Below, piece by piece: positions 44,116 to 54,700 of a stretch of 64,000 bases of DNA. Each line of letters begins with the position of its first letter. Within the stretch, counting starts at the first letter, position 1. The DNA lies in assembly GCA_030692765.1 (NCBI GenBank), contig JAUYUB010000006.1, positions 124,001 through 188,000 on the forward strand, given 5' to 3'. The notes below the pieces were generated by a model. That model searched no databases. It saw only the letters and a program-made list of their open reading frames with translations, and had not been told where the DNA came from. The stretch comes from Sulfuricurvum sp. (GTDB lineage: Bacteria > Campylobacterota > Campylobacteria > Campylobacterales > Sulfurimonadaceae). The position numbers and the translations under genes were made by a program.

Positions 44116-44786
44116 ATACATTAGAACAAAAACGTCATTTTGATGCCATCATCGAGCGCATTGAGCACGCCCGTATCCGTGTCAGTGAACATCATATTGT
44201 TAAAATAGTTGCGGCAAGTAAATACGTGGATGCAGATGCTATTGCTGATCTGTATTCCATTGGTCAGCGCGCTTTTGGTGAAAATAAAGTACAAGATTTG
44301 ACAAAAAAAGCAGATTTACTGGAAGAACTGCCATTGGAATGGCATTTCATCGGTACACTGCAAAAAAATAAGATCAATCAGCTTTTAGCGGTACGTTCTT
44401 ATATGCTCCACTCTATTGATTCACTTGACCTAGCGCTTGCACTTCAAGAGCGCTTGTTTAGAGAGAACCAAACACTGCGAGCACTGGTTCAGGTCAACTC
44501 TGCCTATGAAGAGAGTAAATGGGGCTTCACTCCCGAAGAGTTTTTGGATCGTTACGCACAAATCGCGAGTGAGTGTCCCAACCTTCATCTTCAGGGAATT
44601 ATGAGCATCGGAGCCCATACCGATGATCGCAACATTGTCAAAAAAAGTTTCGAAACTACCCGCTCTTTGTTTGACCAGCTACCCAACGCCACAACGTGTT
44701 CCATGGGGATGAGCAGTGATTTTGAGCTTGCAATAGAGTGCGGTTCCAATCTGGTACGCCTTGGATCTATCCTTTTTAAACAATAA
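44112..44786 (+). CDS. YggS-family PLP homeostasis protein
   Basis: Pyridoxal-phosphate-binding protein without enzyme activity in known members, which buffers PLP. The start is set at MNTLEQKRHFDAII because it overlaps the rseP stop as ATGCAATGA; a longer frame would extend 21 residues back into rseP. The product has about 224 residues. The PLP Lys lies in IVKIVAASKYVDADAI, followed by FGENKVQDL, WHFIGTLQKNKI and the C-terminal SMGMSSDFELAIECGSNLVR, all family hallmarks. Confidence 0.93.
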   Translation: MNTLEQKRHFDAIIERIEHARIRVSEHHIVKIVAASKYVDADAIADLYSIGQRAFGENKVQDLTKKADLLEELPLEWHFIGTLQKNKINQLLAVRSYMLHSIDSLDLALALQERLFRENQTLRALVQVNSAYEESKWGFTPEEFLDRYAQIASECPNLHLQGIMSIGAHTDDRNIVKKSFETTRSLFDQLPNATTCSMGMSSDFELAIECGSNLVRLGSILFKQ

Positions 44787-44829
44787 TAGTTAATTAAGGT
44801 TTAGTTAAGAACTCTCCGTTTTTATGCTA

Positions 44830-44838
44830 TGATATACA
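44830..44838 (+). promoter_or_regulatory. Predicted extended -10 promoter of the Cache-GGDEF-EAL gene
   Basis: TGATATACA, about 27 bases before the GTG start, in a 78-base gap after the YggS gene. Confidence 0.5.
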
Positions 44839-44864
44839 TAAAAATATTTTTGCTAGGAAAATGA

Positions 44865-47057
44865 GTGGATAAAGTACGAATTAGGGCAACACTGTTGGCG
44901 ATGGGGATTGTCCTCATTCTCGTTGGCTATTTCGTTTATTCCATTTTGCAAGACAAAAAACGGGTACTTGATGAAAAGACTCAAGCTCACCGTCAACTTT
45001 TGCGAAATGCCTTCGAACTCTCTGTCTTAGATACTGAAAAAGGGCTCAATCACTTCGCCTGTAAAATGATGGCCGATCATCGTATCGTGGATGCTTTTGA
45101 AACACGGGATCGCGATACTTTATATAGACTTGCCCTTCCCTATTTTAACGATGCAAAGTTGCGCGGAGATGTGGACTTAACCGGCTTTATTCACAATGAC
45201 GGTTTTCATTTCCTCCGAATGCAAGAACCAAAAAAATTCGGCGATAATATCACCAAAAAGCGCCCGATGCTTGCGGAGGCTATACGCATTCGCAAACCCA
45301 TTACCTCTTTGGATGTCACCAAATACAATATCTCGCTTGTCAGCATCATTCCTGTTTTCAAAGAAGAAAGATTTATAGGCATTATCCAAGCATCCGCAAA
45401 AATCCAACGGATACAAGAACGGTTAAATGCCCATTCAGCCATCAGAAGTGCCATTGCTTTTGACACCAAAGCTCTCAAGCAAATGCTGCCGAATTACCAA
45501 TCAAAAACCTATGGCTCCTATTCACTCATCTCTTCCAATGATTCATTGTTTGAACAATTACCTCAAAATTACGCTTTTATGGATTCCATCCGTTATACAT
45601 ATTTAAGTAAAACCTATATCATTGCCTCTCGTGAATTGGTGACTTATGCTCATAAACCCTTAGCACAAATGATCTGCGCATTGGACATCACCGATGATGA
45701 GCTTGCTTACGAAAAAGAATTTAACAATATTTTGTTCATCAGCACACTATTGCTTTTACTGCTGGTGATCATATTACATATCGGTTTTAAAAAACTCATA
45801 AACAAAATAAGCTCACTATCATCTCAATTAACACAACAATTGGACGTTCAGATTCATCATGACACCCTAACCGGACTGCCTAATAGAAAAGCATTACTCG
45901 AGAACATCGAGCAAAAAAAATACGTCGCTGTTTTACTCCTGAATATCGATAACTTCAGAGAGACCAATGATTTATATGGTCATGAAATAGGCGATAAAAT
46001 TTTACAAGAAGTGGCAAAATCAATTGAAAGAATTATCGAAAACTACTCTTTACATCTTTATAAAATGCATTCAGATGAATATGCACTGGCTCTCACCCAA
46101 TACATCAAAGTAGAAGACTTCAACACGATGTGTCAAACGATACTCGATCGTCTTCATTCTCTCAGTAATGAGATTGACGGAATCACTATATTTATCACTT
46201 TTAGCATGGGTGCGGACATCTGTTTTGATGAAGGGTGTGATTTAGTCGGGCGTGCAGATATGGCACTCAAAACGGCCAAAAAACGCGGGTATACTTTTGT
46301 TAAATACCATGATTCTCTTCAGATAAAAGAAGAGTACCACAACAATATACATTGGAGTAAGAAACTCAAAGAAGCGATTAATAACAATCGTTTTGAACTT
46401 TATTACCAAGGTATTCATGATGCAAAAACGCAAAACATCTATGAATATGAAGCCCTGATACGAATCATCGACGAAGATGGTACTGTTGTATCTCCAGGTC
46501 AATTTTTAGAAATTGCGAAAAAATCGCGTCTTTATGTTCACATTACCGATTTCGTCATCAATGCTATTTTTAAACAGCTGATGGAAACACCCCACCAATA
46601 TTCGATCAATCTCTCTATTGATGATATATTGGATCCGAAAATTCAAAGCAAAATTTATGAACTGCTTGCAGAATATCCTGTTGGTGACCGGCTTATTTTC
46701 GAACTTCTAGAGGGTGAAGGAATTGAGAACTATCAAGAAGTTTTGGCATTTATTCTGCGTGTAAAAGAGTTCGGATGTAAAATTGCCATTGATGATTTCG
46801 GTACAGGATACTCCAATTTTGCCCATATTATGAAGCTTAATGTCGATTTTATCAAAATTGACGGTTCGCTTATCAAACGTCTTGATCTTGATCTCAGCGC
46901 GCAGGATATTGTCCGAACGATTGTAGAGTTCGCCCATAGACTCAATATCAAAACCGTTGCCGAATTCGTCTCAACCAAAGACATCTATGATGAATGTATA
47001 GAGTTAAATATCGATTATATCCAAGGCTATTACCTAAGTGAACCCATACCGCTTTAA
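44865..47057 (+). CDS. Cache-GGDEF-EAL membrane phosphodiesterase, GTG start
   Basis: A 730-residue c-di-GMP protein. The start is GTG with TAGGAAA upstream, because the nearby ATG is out of frame. TM1 (about 12-30) and TM2 (about 285-307) bracket a periplasmic Cache-type sensor (GFHFLRMQEPKKFGDNITKK, double-Cache-3-like). The GGDEF domain (DTLTGLPNRKALLENIEQKK) has HSDEY for GGDEF and is probably inactive or regulatory. The EAL domain is intact: YEYEALIRI, NLSIDDI, IDDFGTGYSNF, IKIDGSLI and the general-base region KTVAEFVS. It is therefore the best candidate EAL phosphodiesterase in the window. The ligand of the sensor is unknown. Confidence 0.9.
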   Translation: MDKVRIRATLLAMGIVLILVGYFVYSILQDKKRVLDEKTQAHRQLLRNAFELSVLDTEKGLNHFACKMMADHRIVDAFETRDRDTLYRLALPYFNDAKLRGDVDLTGFIHNDGFHFLRMQEPKKFGDNITKKRPMLAEAIRIRKPITSLDVTKYNISLVSIIPVFKEERFIGIIQASAKIQRIQERLNAHSAIRSAIAFDTKALKQMLPNYQSKTYGSYSLISSNDSLFEQLPQNYAFMDSIRYTYLSKTYIIASRELVTYAHKPLAQMICALDITDDELAYEKEFNNILFISTLLLLLLVIILHIGFKKLINKISSLSSQLTQQLDVQIHHDTLTGLPNRKALLENIEQKKYVAVLLLNIDNFRETNDLYGHEIGDKILQEVAKSIERIIENYSLHLYKMHSDEYALALTQYIKVEDFNTMCQTILDRLHSLSNEIDGITIFITFSMGADICFDEGCDLVGRADMALKTAKKRGYTFVKYHDSLQIKEEYHNNIHWSKKLKEAINNNRFELYYQGIHDAKTQNIYEYEALIRIIDEDGTVVSPGQFLEIAKKSRLYVHITDFVINAIFKQLMETPHQYSINLSIDDILDPKIQSKIYELLAEYPVGDRLIFELLEGEGIENYQEVLAFILRVKEFGCKIAIDDFGTGYSNFAHIMKLNVDFIKIDGSLIKRLDLDLSAQDIVRTIVEFAHRLNIKTVAEFVSTKDIYDECIELNIDYIQGYYLSEPIPL

Positions 47058-47124
47058 TTTTTTCCTCCCTTTTTAGCCTTTTTTCTCCTTCCTTATGGTA
47101 ATCTATGAGGCAAAGGGGTTAAAA

Positions 47125-49527
47125 ATGCCGTTTATCCGATTTTTTGATGAAATATCCAATAAAGATGTAGCTATTGTGGGCGGTAAAAATGCTAGCTTGG
47201 GCGAGATGTATTGCAACCTCACTCCAAAAGGGATACATGTCCCCTTCGGATTCGCAACTACCGCGCATGCTTATCGTACTTTTTTAACACAAAGTGGAAT
47301 TATAGAGTCCCTGACCCAATTCCTTTCAACCCTTGACCCGCAGGACATGCATTCCCTCTCAAAAACAGCTCTCGCTGTGCGAACACTGATTCTGAATACC
47401 GAATTTCCAAAGCCGTTATCCCAAGCCATTGTAAGTGCTTATCAGCGATTATGCCTTCATTACAACCAAGACAGCCTTGACGTTGCCGTTCGCTCTTCCG
47501 CAACGGCTGAAGACCTTCCTAGTGCCAGTTTTGCCGGGCAACAAGAGAGTTTTTTAAACATCAGTGGAGAAGAACGTCTTTTGGAACATGTTCGCCGATG
47601 CTATGCTTCTTTGTTTACCGACCGCGCAATCAGTTACCGTCACCACAACGGATTTCCTCACATGAGTATCAGCTTGTGCGTGGGTGTCCAAAAGATGGTC
47701 CGAAGCGATCAAGCCAGCAGCGGTATCATGTTCAGCATAGATCCTGATTCCGGATCGGATTCTTTGATCGTTATCAACTCTGCGTGGGGATTGGGAGAGA
47801 ACATTGTTGGTGGTAAAATAAATCCCGATGAATTTACCGTCTTTAAACCAACATTGCAACACCATTCAACGATTCTAAAACGTCAGATGGGGACAAAACA
47901 GCTGCAAATGATCTATGACCCTGATAATGCTGCTAAAACACTCAACATCACCACACCGCAATCCCTGCAACATCAGTTTTCCCTTTCGGATGATGAGATC
48001 ATGCGTCTTGCCAAAAATGCATCTGTCATCGAACACCATTATTCAAACCTCTCCGGCCAAGAATCCCCTATGGATATCGAATGGGCAAAGGATGGAGTAG
48101 ATGGAAAGCTCTACATCGTTCAGGCACGTCCTGAGACGGTACAAAGCCAAAAAGAAAAAAACTTCACCCTCTCCTCGTATGTCTTTGATGCCGATGCACC
48201 AAAAAAAGAGCTTCTATCCGGTACAGCGGTTGGTGAGCGAATCGGAAGCGGAAAAGTACGGATCATCCATGACAGCAGCGAATTTCATCTGTTCCAAGAA
48301 GGTGAAGTGCTTGTGACCGATAACACCGACCCCGATTGGGAACCGGTGATGAAAAAAGCCTCTGCCCTCATTACCAATCGCGGGGGACGAACGTGTCATG
48401 CGGCGATCATTGCCCGCGAGATAGGGGTGAGTGCCATAGTGGGTGCGACAAATGCCTCAACACAATTAAAAGATAGCCAAGAAGTGACCATCAGCTGTGC
48501 ACAGGGGGAGATTGGATACGTGTATGAAGGGCTCATCCCTTATCATGTCCATACCCTTGATCTCAGCGACTGCGGTGAACCTCAAACGCACCTCTATCTC
48601 AACATCGGCGACCCGCAGAGTGCTTTTCGCTACGCTCGATTGCCCAACCACGGTGTGGGACTTGCACGTATGGAATTTGTGATCAACAATACCATCAAAG
48701 CCCATCCGCTGGCTTTGATCGATATCATGGACAATAAAACCGTTCCAAACGCCGATGAAATCAAAGTCCTGATGCGTGGATACGACAATCCCAAGGAGTT
48801 CTTTCAAAAGAAGATCATGGAAGGTATCGGTATGATCTGCGCCGCTTTTTACCCAAAACCGGTGATTGTCCGTACCAGCGATTTTAAATCCAATGAATAC
48901 CGTCACATGATCGGCGGTGAAGCGTATGAGGTAAAGGAAGAAAATCCGATGATAGGCTTTCGCGGAGCTTCCCGATACAACTCAGAAGTCTACAAAAAAG
49001 CATTTGAATGGGAATGCGAAGCATTGCGAAAGGTGCGTGACGAGATGGGGTTAACCAACATGCAACTGATGCTCCCCTTTGTCCGCACTCCGCAAGAGGG
49101 ACGTAATGCCATAGCTATCATGAATACCCAAGGGCTGGTACAAGGGGTTAACGGTTTAAAAATCTACGCCATGTGTGAAATTCCCAGCAACGTTATCCTT
49201 GCCGACGAGTTTCTGAAAATTTTTGATGGTTACAGCATCGGCTCCAATGATCTAACCCAGCTAACATTGGGCGTTGACCGTGACAGTACCCTCGTGGCTT
49301 CCATCTTCGATGAGCGCAATGAAGCGGTGAAACGGATGTTGAAAATGGCGATTGACGCGTGTAAAAAAGAGGGAAAATACATCGGGATCTGCGGTCAGGC
49401 ACCCTCGGATTATCCTGAGATTACCCAATTCTTAGTAGAGTTAGGGATTGACTCCATCTCTTTAAATCCCGATTCGATTGTCAAAACATGGAAGCACGTT
49501 GTCGAATTGGAAAACGCTCGTCAGTAA
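47125..49527 (+). CDS. ppsA: Phosphoenolpyruvate synthase
   Basis: Makes PEP from pyruvate and ATP, the entry to gluconeogenesis, as needed by an organism that fixes CO2 through the reductive TCA cycle. The start is placed at MPFIRFFDEISNKDV because AAAGGGG lies just upstream; a longer frame adds 10 unlikely residues. The 800 residues have the ATP-grasp part (VRSSATAEDLPSASFAGQQE), the phospho-His swivelling domain (GGRTCHAAIIAREIGVSAIV) and the PEP barrel (ICGQAPSDYPEITQFLVELG). It runs convergently into flgS with a 2-base gap and no visible terminator. Confidence 0.96.
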   Translation: MPFIRFFDEISNKDVAIVGGKNASLGEMYCNLTPKGIHVPFGFATTAHAYRTFLTQSGIIESLTQFLSTLDPQDMHSLSKTALAVRTLILNTEFPKPLSQAIVSAYQRLCLHYNQDSLDVAVRSSATAEDLPSASFAGQQESFLNISGEERLLEHVRRCYASLFTDRAISYRHHNGFPHMSISLCVGVQKMVRSDQASSGIMFSIDPDSGSDSLIVINSAWGLGENIVGGKINPDEFTVFKPTLQHHSTILKRQMGTKQLQMIYDPDNAAKTLNITTPQSLQHQFSLSDDEIMRLAKNASVIEHHYSNLSGQESPMDIEWAKDGVDGKLYIVQARPETVQSQKEKNFTLSSYVFDADAPKKELLSGTAVGERIGSGKVRIIHDSSEFHLFQEGEVLVTDNTDPDWEPVMKKASALITNRGGRTCHAAIIAREIGVSAIVGATNASTQLKDSQEVTISCAQGEIGYVYEGLIPYHVHTLDLSDCGEPQTHLYLNIGDPQSAFRYARLPNHGVGLARMEFVINNTIKAHPLALIDIMDNKTVPNADEIKVLMRGYDNPKEFFQKKIMEGIGMICAAFYPKPVIVRTSDFKSNEYRHMIGGEAYEVKEENPMIGFRGASRYNSEVYKKAFEWECEALRKVRDEMGLTNMQLMLPFVRTPQEGRNAIAIMNTQGLVQGVNGLKIYAMCEIPSNVILADEFLKIFDGYSIGSNDLTQLTLGVDRDSTLVASIFDERNEAVKRMLKMAIDACKKEGKYIGICGQAPSDYPEITQFLVELGIDSISLNPDSIVKTWKHVVELENARQ

Positions 49528-49529
49528 TC

Positions 49530-50516
49530 CTACTGAAGTGTTATGATAAACCCTTTTCGCCCACTGCTACACAGTTCAACATTCCCGCCGTGAGCGTTCG
49601 CGATGTTTTTGGCCAACACTAATCCAAGACCGTTCCCTTTTTCTTTGGTACTTTTAAACGCTTCAAACAGAAGTTTCTCATTGACGATAGCAATACCGCT
49701 GTCGTAGATGGCAAAACGGTGGAACCCATCCATATTGGAATAGACAATTTCAATTCTGCCTTCTTCATTCTCATCATCAAGCTCGATCGCGTCGATGGCA
49801 TTAAATATGAAATTGGAAAAAAGCATCCCCAACAGATCCAAGTCCCCTTGAATTTCAAAATCCTCTTGGGGAAACACAAATTGGATCTCTTTGGCAAAAC
49901 TGTAATAGCCGATAGCATTTTCAAGCTCGTTACGTATAACACTCCATCGCAAAGGGGCTTTTTGGGTACTGATACCTTTTGAAAACATCAAGGTCGCTTT
50001 GATAATGCGCTCGATGCGATAAAGCGATTTTTGTATCTCGCTGACAATCGGACGGTTCTCCTCTTTGACCCGCTTCATGAGCGTCGAGGCCAGCAATGCA
50101 ATCGAGCCGATCGGATTGCGTATTTCATGACTCAAATGTGCTGCCATTTGTCCCATGGTTGCGAGATTTTCTTTGCGTTTTTGCTCGGTTATATCGGTTG
50201 CACTAAAAAGCTGTTTTTCATTATGCAATGCCGATTTGATCAAATACGAGCGTTCCCCAAAAGCCACCTCATAATCCTGCTCGTCCCAGTGCAGTGTTTC
50301 AAACAGATTTCCCAATCCTTTGGCCTGAGAATTTTGCAAAAAAATCGAACCGTCATTGTCTACAATCCATATTGCATTAGGCAAGAACTCAATGACTTGC
50401 TCAATCGTTGATTGCAAATGGTCATACGATTGGCGCAGAGCGACGTATTCCTCTTCGACCTTGTAGGTTTGGTCAATAAGGGCTTTTAGCTCTTCGGGAG
50501 AGATCGTTTCAGACAT
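49530..50516 (-). CDS. flgS: FlgS-type sensor histidine kinase
   Basis: Soluble NtrB-like kinase that in Campylobacter phosphorylates FlgR to activate sigma-54 flagellar promoters once the export apparatus is in place. The start is set at MSETISPEEL, where the ATG shares a base with the stop of the aminopeptidase gene (TAATG); a longer frame would extend 53 residues into that gene. The 328 residues have a coiled N-terminus, a PAS-like region (IEFLPNAIWIVDNDGSIFLQ), the H-box MAAHLSHEIRNPIGSI with His130, and the ATPase boxes (NFIFNAIDAIE, GNGLGLVLAKNIANAHGG). It probably works with the rpoN product encoded at 6-7 kb. Confidence 0.88.
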   Translation of the reverse strand: MSETISPEELKALIDQTYKVEEEYVALRQSYDHLQSTIEQVIEFLPNAIWIVDNDGSIFLQNSQAKGLGNLFETLHWDEQDYEVAFGERSYLIKSALHNEKQLFSATDITEQKRKENLATMGQMAAHLSHEIRNPIGSIALLASTLMKRVKEENRPIVSEIQKSLYRIERIIKATLMFSKGISTQKAPLRWSVIRNELENAIGYYSFAKEIQFVFPQEDFEIQGDLDLLGMLFSNFIFNAIDAIELDDENEEGRIEIVYSNMDGFHRFAIYDSGIAIVNEKLLFEAFKSTKEKGNGLGLVLAKNIANAHGGNVELCSSGRKGFIITLQ

Positions 50517-51754
50517 TACACTTTCCCGATATGCAGCAGTATTTGATACAGACCGTAGGCATCTTCGCTCCCCGCCAACTCTCGTATCGAGTGCATGGCC
50601 AGTGTCGGAACACCCACATCGATCGTTTCCATACCCAAACGTGTTGACGTGATAGGACCAATCGTTGAACCACATCCCATATCACTGCGGGTAACGAAAG
50701 TTTGTGTTGCAACCTCAATACCTTGCGCACACTGCACAAACCGTCCCATCGTCCGTGCGGATGTTGCATAGCGCTGATTGGAGTTTATCTTTATCGCAAC
50801 GCCTCGGTTTAATAATGGAGCATGCTCATTTTCATGTTTGGTAGGAAAATTGGGATGCTGTGCATGGGCATTGTCACACGATACCATCAATGATTGGCGC
50901 ATAAGGGTTGAAAAATCTTCACCAGCGATACGGCGAAGTACCTCTTCGACAAATGTCCCCCCTGCTCCTACATGCGAGTCACTTCCTACCTCTTCGTGAT
51001 CCATACACGCTAACATCATCGGATCATTCGTATGGATAAGGACTTGCAATCCTACATAACAGCTCAATAGATTGTCCAGACGTGCAGAGGTAATAAACTC
51101 TTCATGAATCCCTAAAAATGACCCTTTTTGCACATCGTAAAAACTCAGCTCATGGGCGAGTAATTTTCCCTGACTCTCTCCCGCTTCCTCTAATACCCAT
51201 GATTCGAAATCAAACTCCTCGCTGCACGCCATCAATGGAACAATATCGGTTTGAGAATTAATAGAATGACTCGTATTGGCATCACGATCCAAATGAATCG
51301 CCAATGACGAGACAATACCGATAGAACGTTTGATATCCACGAGCTTCTCACAACGTACCCCATTTTCATCCAAATAGACAATACGACCTGCCAAACTCAA
51401 ATCACGATCAAACCACGGATTGAGCAACACACCGCCATACGGTTCTACCCCAAAACGGATCGTCCCCGCGCTCTTAGTGACTGGATTTGGCTTCAAACGC
51501 AAATGGGGAGAATCGGTATGCGCCCCGACAATCGTGTACCCTTTATCCGCAGAGGGAGGATAGGTAAACGCGATCAAGGAGGAGTCGTTACGGGTGACAT
51601 AATATCCACCCCCCTCCTGCAGCTTCCATGACGTACACTCGTCGAGTTTTTTAAACCCTTTTGCCTCTAGGCTTTTTTCCATCATCGCGACCGCATGAAA
51701 CGGGGTCGGGGAGGCATCGATAAAGCTCATCAGTTCTTCGTTAAATTCGCGCAT
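50516..51754 (-). CDS. apeB: M18-family aminopeptidase
   Basis: Dinuclear zinc aminopeptidase of 412 residues (aspartyl/general aminopeptidase type), cytoplasmic. Metal ligands and catalytic residues are visible in VGAHTDSPHLRLKPNP (about 76-91), MLACMDHEEVGSDSHVGAGG and the C-terminal LAMHSIRELAGSEDAY. It starts 9 bases after dnaE in the direction of transcription and shares one base with the flgS start. Confidence 0.94.
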   Translation of the reverse strand: MREFNEELMSFIDASPTPFHAVAMMEKSLEAKGFKKLDECTSWKLQEGGGYYVTRNDSSLIAFTYPPSADKGYTIVGAHTDSPHLRLKPNPVTKSAGTIRFGVEPYGGVLLNPWFDRDLSLAGRIVYLDENGVRCEKLVDIKRSIGIVSSLAIHLDRDANTSHSINSQTDIVPLMACSEEFDFESWVLEEAGESQGKLLAHELSFYDVQKGSFLGIHEEFITSARLDNLLSCYVGLQVLIHTNDPMMLACMDHEEVGSDSHVGAGGTFVEEVLRRIAGEDFSTLMRQSLMVSCDNAHAQHPNFPTKHENEHAPLLNRGVAIKINSNQRYATSARTMGRFVQCAQGIEVATQTFVTRSDMGCGSTIGPITSTRLGMETIDVGVPTLAMHSIRELAGSEDAYGLYQILLHIGKV

Positions 51755-51763
51755 AATTATCTC

Positions 51764-54700
51764 CTAAAGTACATCCACATTTTCCAAACCGTTTAACTCT
51801 TCAAGCACCTTATTATCAACCCGTATTGCCGAATCAATCACGACATCGGCGAGTTTTGAGACAATGATGAGTTTGATCGCGCGGCGTCCAGGATTACGGC
51901 GGATCAGTGTGTAAAGTTTTTCGAGCGGTTCAAGGTTATCACTCAATCGGATGCGTAATACCAATGGTTCTTGCGGTGCTTCAACGATTTTTGTCTCGAC
52001 TTTTTTAGCTTCTTTTTTCGCTTCAGCGAGAGTCATTATCTTCGTGACACTGATACGGGTAAACATCTCTGTGTGCGTTACCTTGACCTTGAACGCGATG
52101 GGTTCGTCCTGATCCATCTTCTCTAGTTGTTCGAGCTTGTCCGTGAAAAGCATCATCTCGATGTTACCGTGAAAGTCCATGAGGCTCACGAGTCCAAACT
52201 GTGACCCCTTTTTCGACATCTTGACTTTGATCTCTTCGACTTTTCCGATGAAAATCGCACTTGACCCGTCCGCGATGTTTTCCAACTCTGATGAGAGGGT
52301 ATAGTTAATACTCTCAATGGCTTCTCGAAAGTTATCGAGGGGATGACCTGAGACGTAAAAGCCCAAAGTATCTTTTTCAAACTCCAAGAGCGCTTTAAGA
52401 TCGTATTCCTCGTAGTTCTTGAGGCTTAACTCAACGGTCATGACCTCATCATCATCCCCAAAGAGACTGAATTGCGCATCTTTTTGCAAAGTAGAGCTTT
52501 TTTTCGCTGTCTCCACCATCATTTCGACTTGCTCCAAGAGCGCACGGCGGGAGTAGCCAAAACTGTCCAACCCCCCGGCTTTGATAATGCACTCGATCAC
52601 CCGTTTGTTTACTTTTTGTGGTTCTATGCGGTTGATGAAATCTTGTATGTCTTTAAATTCACCCTCTGCTCTTGCTTCGAGCATCGATTCTACTGCCGCT
52701 TCTCCAACCCCTTTGATCGCCCCTAGACCAAAAAGTATCTGATCTTGACCGTCTTTGTTGATAGCTGAAAATTCGAGTTGCGAGTGGTTAATGTCCGGAG
52801 CACCCAAAAAGATCTTCATCCGCTTGGCTTCGTCGATGTATTTGACGACTTTATCGGTGTTGTCTTTCTCAGACGTGAGCAATGCCGCCATAAACTCCTG
52901 AGGATAGTAGGTTTTGAGCCATGCCGTCTGAAAGGTGATCATCGCATACGCGGCAGAGTGGGATTTGTTGAACCCGTATCCCGCGAATTTTTCGATCAGA
53001 TCAAAGAGTTCGGAGGCTTTTTTGTAATCCAAGTTCTGCTTTGCCGCCCCTTGGCTGAACTCGTCGTTGTACGCCGAGAGGTCTTTTTTCTTCCCCATCG
53101 CACGACGTATAATGTCCGAGTAGCCCAGACTGAACCCGCCGATCGTTTGAACGATCTGCATAACCTGCTCTTGGTAGACGATAACCCCGTAGGTAGGTTT
53201 CAAGATCGCTTCCATCGCAGGGAACGTATAAGTGATTGCCTGACGTCCGTGTTTACGCTCGATAAAATCATCAAGCATCCCCGACTCCATCGGTCCCGGG
53301 CGATACAGAGCCAAGACCGCAATCAAGTCCTCAAATGAACTGGGTTTAAGACGCTTATTGAGGTCTTGCATCCCTGAACTCTCGATTTGGAACATTCCGA
53401 TTGTATCACCGCTTTGGATCACCTTGTAGACTTCAGGATCGTTTTCATCGATCGCGTGCCAATCGACCTCTTTTTCGTATCGGTTTTTGATCAGCTTGAT
53501 GGCGCTGTCGATAACGTCGAGGGTTTTGAGGCCCAAGAAGTCGAACTTGATCAAATCCACATCTTCAAGATAGTTCAGCGAATACTGAGTAATGTAGTTC
53601 TCTTCCCCGGATGGTTTATAAATAGGCGTTTTCTTCCATAACGGCTCATTGGAGATAACAACCCCCGCCGCGTGCATCCCCGCATTGCGCTTTAGACCCT
53701 CAAGTTTTTTGGCAAATTCCCACACTCGCATCGCAGACGCATCACCCTCGATAAGCTCTCGAATTTTCGGCTCTTTTTGATACGCTCCGTCCTCGGTTTT
53801 ACCCCCTTTGGTTTTGCCGTTGAGTGTAATCCCCAGCTCATCGGGAATAAGTTTTGCCATGATGTCCGCTTGGGAGAGGGGCATGTCCAAAACACGTGCA
53901 ACGTCACGTATAACCCCTTTTGCAAGAAGCGAACCAAAGGTAATGATCTGAGCCACCTGCTCGCGCCCGTATTTACGCACCACATAGTCGATAATCTCAC
54001 CACGACGTGCTTGCATGAAGTCCATATCGATATCGGGCATCGATACACGCTCAGGATTGAGAAAACGCTCGAAGAGCAGATCGTATTTCATCGGGTCTAT
54101 GTCGGTAATTTCTAATGAGTAGGCTACGAGACTCCCTGCCGCCGATCCACGTCCCGGACCCACAGCAATCCCCATACGTTTTGCTTCACGAACGAAATCC
54201 CAAACGATGAGCATATAGCCCGGGAACTTCATCTGGTTGATGACCCCTATCTCAAATTCGAGACGATCACGATACTCTTGAAACCGTTCTTGCGGGACGT
54301 GTTTCAGCCGCTCTTCCAAACCGACACGGCAACGGTGGATAAAATACTCAGAGTCTTCTTCGATAACCAGTCCCTCTTCAAGGGCATATTCGGTCGTGAA
54401 TTTAAAATTGGGAGGGGTAGGATTACCGAGGTTAAGTTCCAACTGACACTTATCTACGATCTCTTGCGTATGATAAAGCGCTTCGGGAATGTCCGCAAAC
54501 AACAGCGCCATCTGCTCAGGCGATTTGACGTAAAACTCATGGACCGAGTGACGCATACGCTTGGGGTCGTCATAGAGTTTATTCATCCCGATACACATGA
54601 ACGCCTCATGATACTGTGCATCGCCCGGAAACGTATAGTGGGTATCATTGGTCGCAACGAGCTTTATCCCCGTCTCCTGTGATATACGGATCACCTGCTC

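Noticed and set aside
50517-50675. N-terminal extension of flgS into the aminopeptidase gene
   Set aside because: The added 53 residues are shadow sequence; the inner ATG shares a base with the upstream stop, as in other overlaps here.
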